Shown here: positions 5,005-6,076 of the stretch, in pieces
How positions within the stretch are numbered: the first letter of the stretch is position 1
Layout: each line of letters begins with the position of its first letter
From: an uncultured Paracoccaceae bacterium
GTDB lineage: Bacteria > Pseudomonadota > Alphaproteobacteria > Rhodobacterales > Rhodobacteraceae
Length of the DNA stretch: 6,076 bases
Reading direction: 5' to 3'
Assembly: GCA_938038825.1 (NCBI GenBank)
Contig: CALHST010000166.1
Span: forward strand, 1-6,076
Translations under genes and position numbers: made by a program
Notes under the pieces: model-generated
What the model saw: only the letters and a program-made list of their open reading frames with translations
Told to the model about the DNA's origin: nothing
Databases searched by the model: none

Positions 5005-5798
5005 TGCGTCGCGATGAAGGATGTCCAGGCTTTTGCGGTCTCGGCAGGGTGCGATATCGGCGCCATATGTCCCGCTTTTGGGATGACCACATTTTGCGCC
5101 TTTGGAATGCGGCGCACCAACCCATCATTGGTCGCGCGCACAGCAGACACGCTTGTTTCACCCCGCAGCAACAGCGTTGGCACTTGAATGTCTGCCAACT
5201 TTGGCAGCACATTGGCTGTATCCTCATACAGAAATGGCTTTGTGTCCGGCACGACATGAATGGCCCGGGCCATGGCCATCTGGTACTGCTTGGGAAGGAT
5301 ATCCCATGGCGGTCCTTGATCGCTCCACATTTGGTTAAATGCGCGCGCCGCCCCTTGGCGATCTCCTGCCACAAGGCATGCATGAAAAGGGGCCGCCTGC
5401 GCATCATGATCAACCATGGTCTTGGGATCATCCTGCAACGCCACAGCGAACAGCACTGGCTCAATCAATGTGACCGATCGCACCCGGTCTGGATGTTCCA
5501 CAGCCAAACGTAACGCGACAGCGCCCCCAAACGAATGCCCGATCACATCCAGGGGCGTGCTTAACAGGTCTCGCGAGGCCGCAAATACTGTATCGGCAAA
5601 GTCACTCTTTTCGTCCCAATCAACGCTTTTGCCGTGGCTGGGCATATCCGGAGCAACCAATGTGATCTCATCCCCCACATGATGCAAAAATCTCTTCCAC
5701 ACACCAGAAAAGGCCATTGTGCAATGCAGCGCCAGCACAGGCCGCGCACCTGTTCCCAGATGCGCAACATGCGGGGCAAAATCAGGTTGAGGCCTCAA
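4995..5798 (-). CDS. Alpha/beta hydrolase fold protein, TTG start
   Basis: A 267-residue soluble hydrolase. The oxyanion-side segment is LALHCTMAFSGVW (22-34). APDMPSHGKS (49-58) is a typical strand-loop of the fold. The nucleophile elbow GHSFGG places Ser89, and AGHMAPISHP places the catalytic His244. The usual acid position in the RGExD segment is Ser216 (RGETS), so Glu113 in TLIEPV, 24 residues after the nucleophile, is the likelier acid. A cap domain lies at about 120-195. The substrate is unknown; an esterase, lactonase or C-C hydrolase are all possible. The start is TTG, because no ATG or GTG occurs upstream in frame before a stop and the first internal Met (28) would delete the first strand. 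The TTG overlaps the preceding gene's stop as TTGA with GGGG 5 nt upstream, indicating coupling. The last codons lie in the repeat element. Confidence 0.87.
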   Translation of the reverse strand: MRPQPDFAPHVAHLGTGARPVLALHCTMAFSGVWKRFLHHVGDEITLVAPDMPSHGKSVDWDEKSDFADTVFAASRDLLSTPLDVIGHSFGGAVALRLAVEHPDRVRSVTLIEPVLFAVALQDDPKTMVDHDAQAAPFHACLVAGDRQGAARAFNQMWSDQGPPWDILPKQYQMAMARAIHVVPDTKPFLYEDTANVLPKLADIQVPTLLLRGETSVSAVRATNDGLVRRIPKAQNVVIPKAGHMAPISHPAETAKAWTSFIATHVS

Positions 5799-6076
5799 AG
5801 CTGCCCCGCAAGGTGCATGTCCACCTCGTCGATCTTGTCTTGCCCCCAGAACCTTTCGCCGTTGTCCACAATGTAAAACGGGGCGCCAAATGCCCCAGCC
5901 GAAACGGCCTCTTCCAAGTTTGCCGCATAGGTATCCGCAGCAGCCAACATGCCCTTGTCTGCCAAGTCCGGGTCAAAACCGGCCTCTGTCAAACACGCAC
6001 GCACAACATCATCCTGGCTGATGTCTTTTTCATCCGCCCAAACAGACCGCGTAAACGCATGCACCAGCGCCCCCAT
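5795..6076 (-). CDS. 2-hydroxychromene-2-carboxylate isomerase-like DsbA-fold protein, 5' end missing
   Basis: Only the C-terminal 93 residues are visible; the family is about 200 residues, so the N-terminal thioredoxin half lies beyond the window and the Met at the edge is probably internal. Visible parts: the end of the helical insertion (LVHAFTRSVWADEKDIS, then AGFDPDLADK), AVSAGAFGAPFYIVDNGERFWGQDKIDEVDMHLA, with the cis-Pro loop G-A-P (64-66) and the FWGQD segment characteristic of HCCA isomerase/kappa-class GST-like proteins. The likely role is a glutathione-dependent isomerase or transferase acting on aromatic or small electrophilic compounds. Annotation as an HCCA isomerase is by family only; no other naphthalene-degradation gene is visible. 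It lies upstream of, and is coupled to, the alpha/beta hydrolase. Confidence 0.85.
   Translation of the reverse strand: MGALVHAFTRSVWADEKDISQDDVVRACLTEAGFDPDLADKGMLAAADTYAANLEEAVSAGAFGAPFYIVDNGERFWGQDKIDEVDMHLAGQL

Noticed and set aside
5004..5513. 169-codon open frame on the + strand opposite the hydrolase gene
   Set aside because: The composition is shadow-like (Trp, His, Cys and Arg rich), it has no motif, and it starts inside the repeat element opposite a clear alpha/beta hydrolase.

Overview
The window looks like an ordinary chromosomal stretch of an alphaproteobacterium, most likely Rhodobacteraceae (roseobacter-like). This rests on protein-level recognition: a RibF beginning MRIIRDYQF, a TIGR01459-type HAD protein, a YcgN/UPF0260 protein, and the gene neighbourhood. 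GC content is moderate and coding density is high. No tRNA, rRNA, CRISPR array, insertion sequence or phage gene was seen, and no gene shows a frameshift.

Layout. The + strand carries six genes: the 3' part of a manganese-dependent inorganic pyrophosphatase (1-783, cut by the window edge), a HAD class IIA protein (887-1759), a MaoC-like hydratase (1909-2352), ribF for FMN/FAD synthesis (2507-3439), a ycgN-type cysteine-cluster protein (3436-3906) and an L-threonine aldolase-like PLP enzyme (3906-4943). The last three overlap stop to start and almost certainly form one translationally coupled unit. The - strand carries two overlapping genes that converge on this block: the 3' part of a DsbA-fold protein resembling 2-hydroxychromene-2-carboxylate isomerase (6076-5795, cut by the window edge), then an alpha/beta hydrolase (5798-4995) starting at a TTG that overlaps the upstream stop.

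Non-coding content. The most striking structure is a pair of related long inverted repeats, 789-844 behind the pyrophosphatase gene and 4951-5004 at the convergent end of the aldolase and hydrolase genes. They are two copies of one oriented element in opposite orientations. They differ by a compensatory base-pair change and have unrelated loop sequences. Each arm is itself a small palindrome (GTGAGCT-NN-AGCTCAC). The second copy supplies the last codons and the stop of the hydrolase. The maoC-ribF gap (2353-2506) holds three successive hairpins and a CCCCCAGGATATTTT motif. The gap before maoC (1760-1908) is AT-rich with short repeats.

The genes do not form one obvious pathway. Pyrophosphatase, RibF, MaoC and threonine aldolase are housekeeping or central-metabolism proteins. 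The less understood ones are the HAD protein, which lacks the usual second Asp, the nine-cysteine YcgN protein, and the hydrolase, whose catalytic acid seems to sit in a non-standard place. No clearly new multi-gene system is visible. The repeat family is the best lead.
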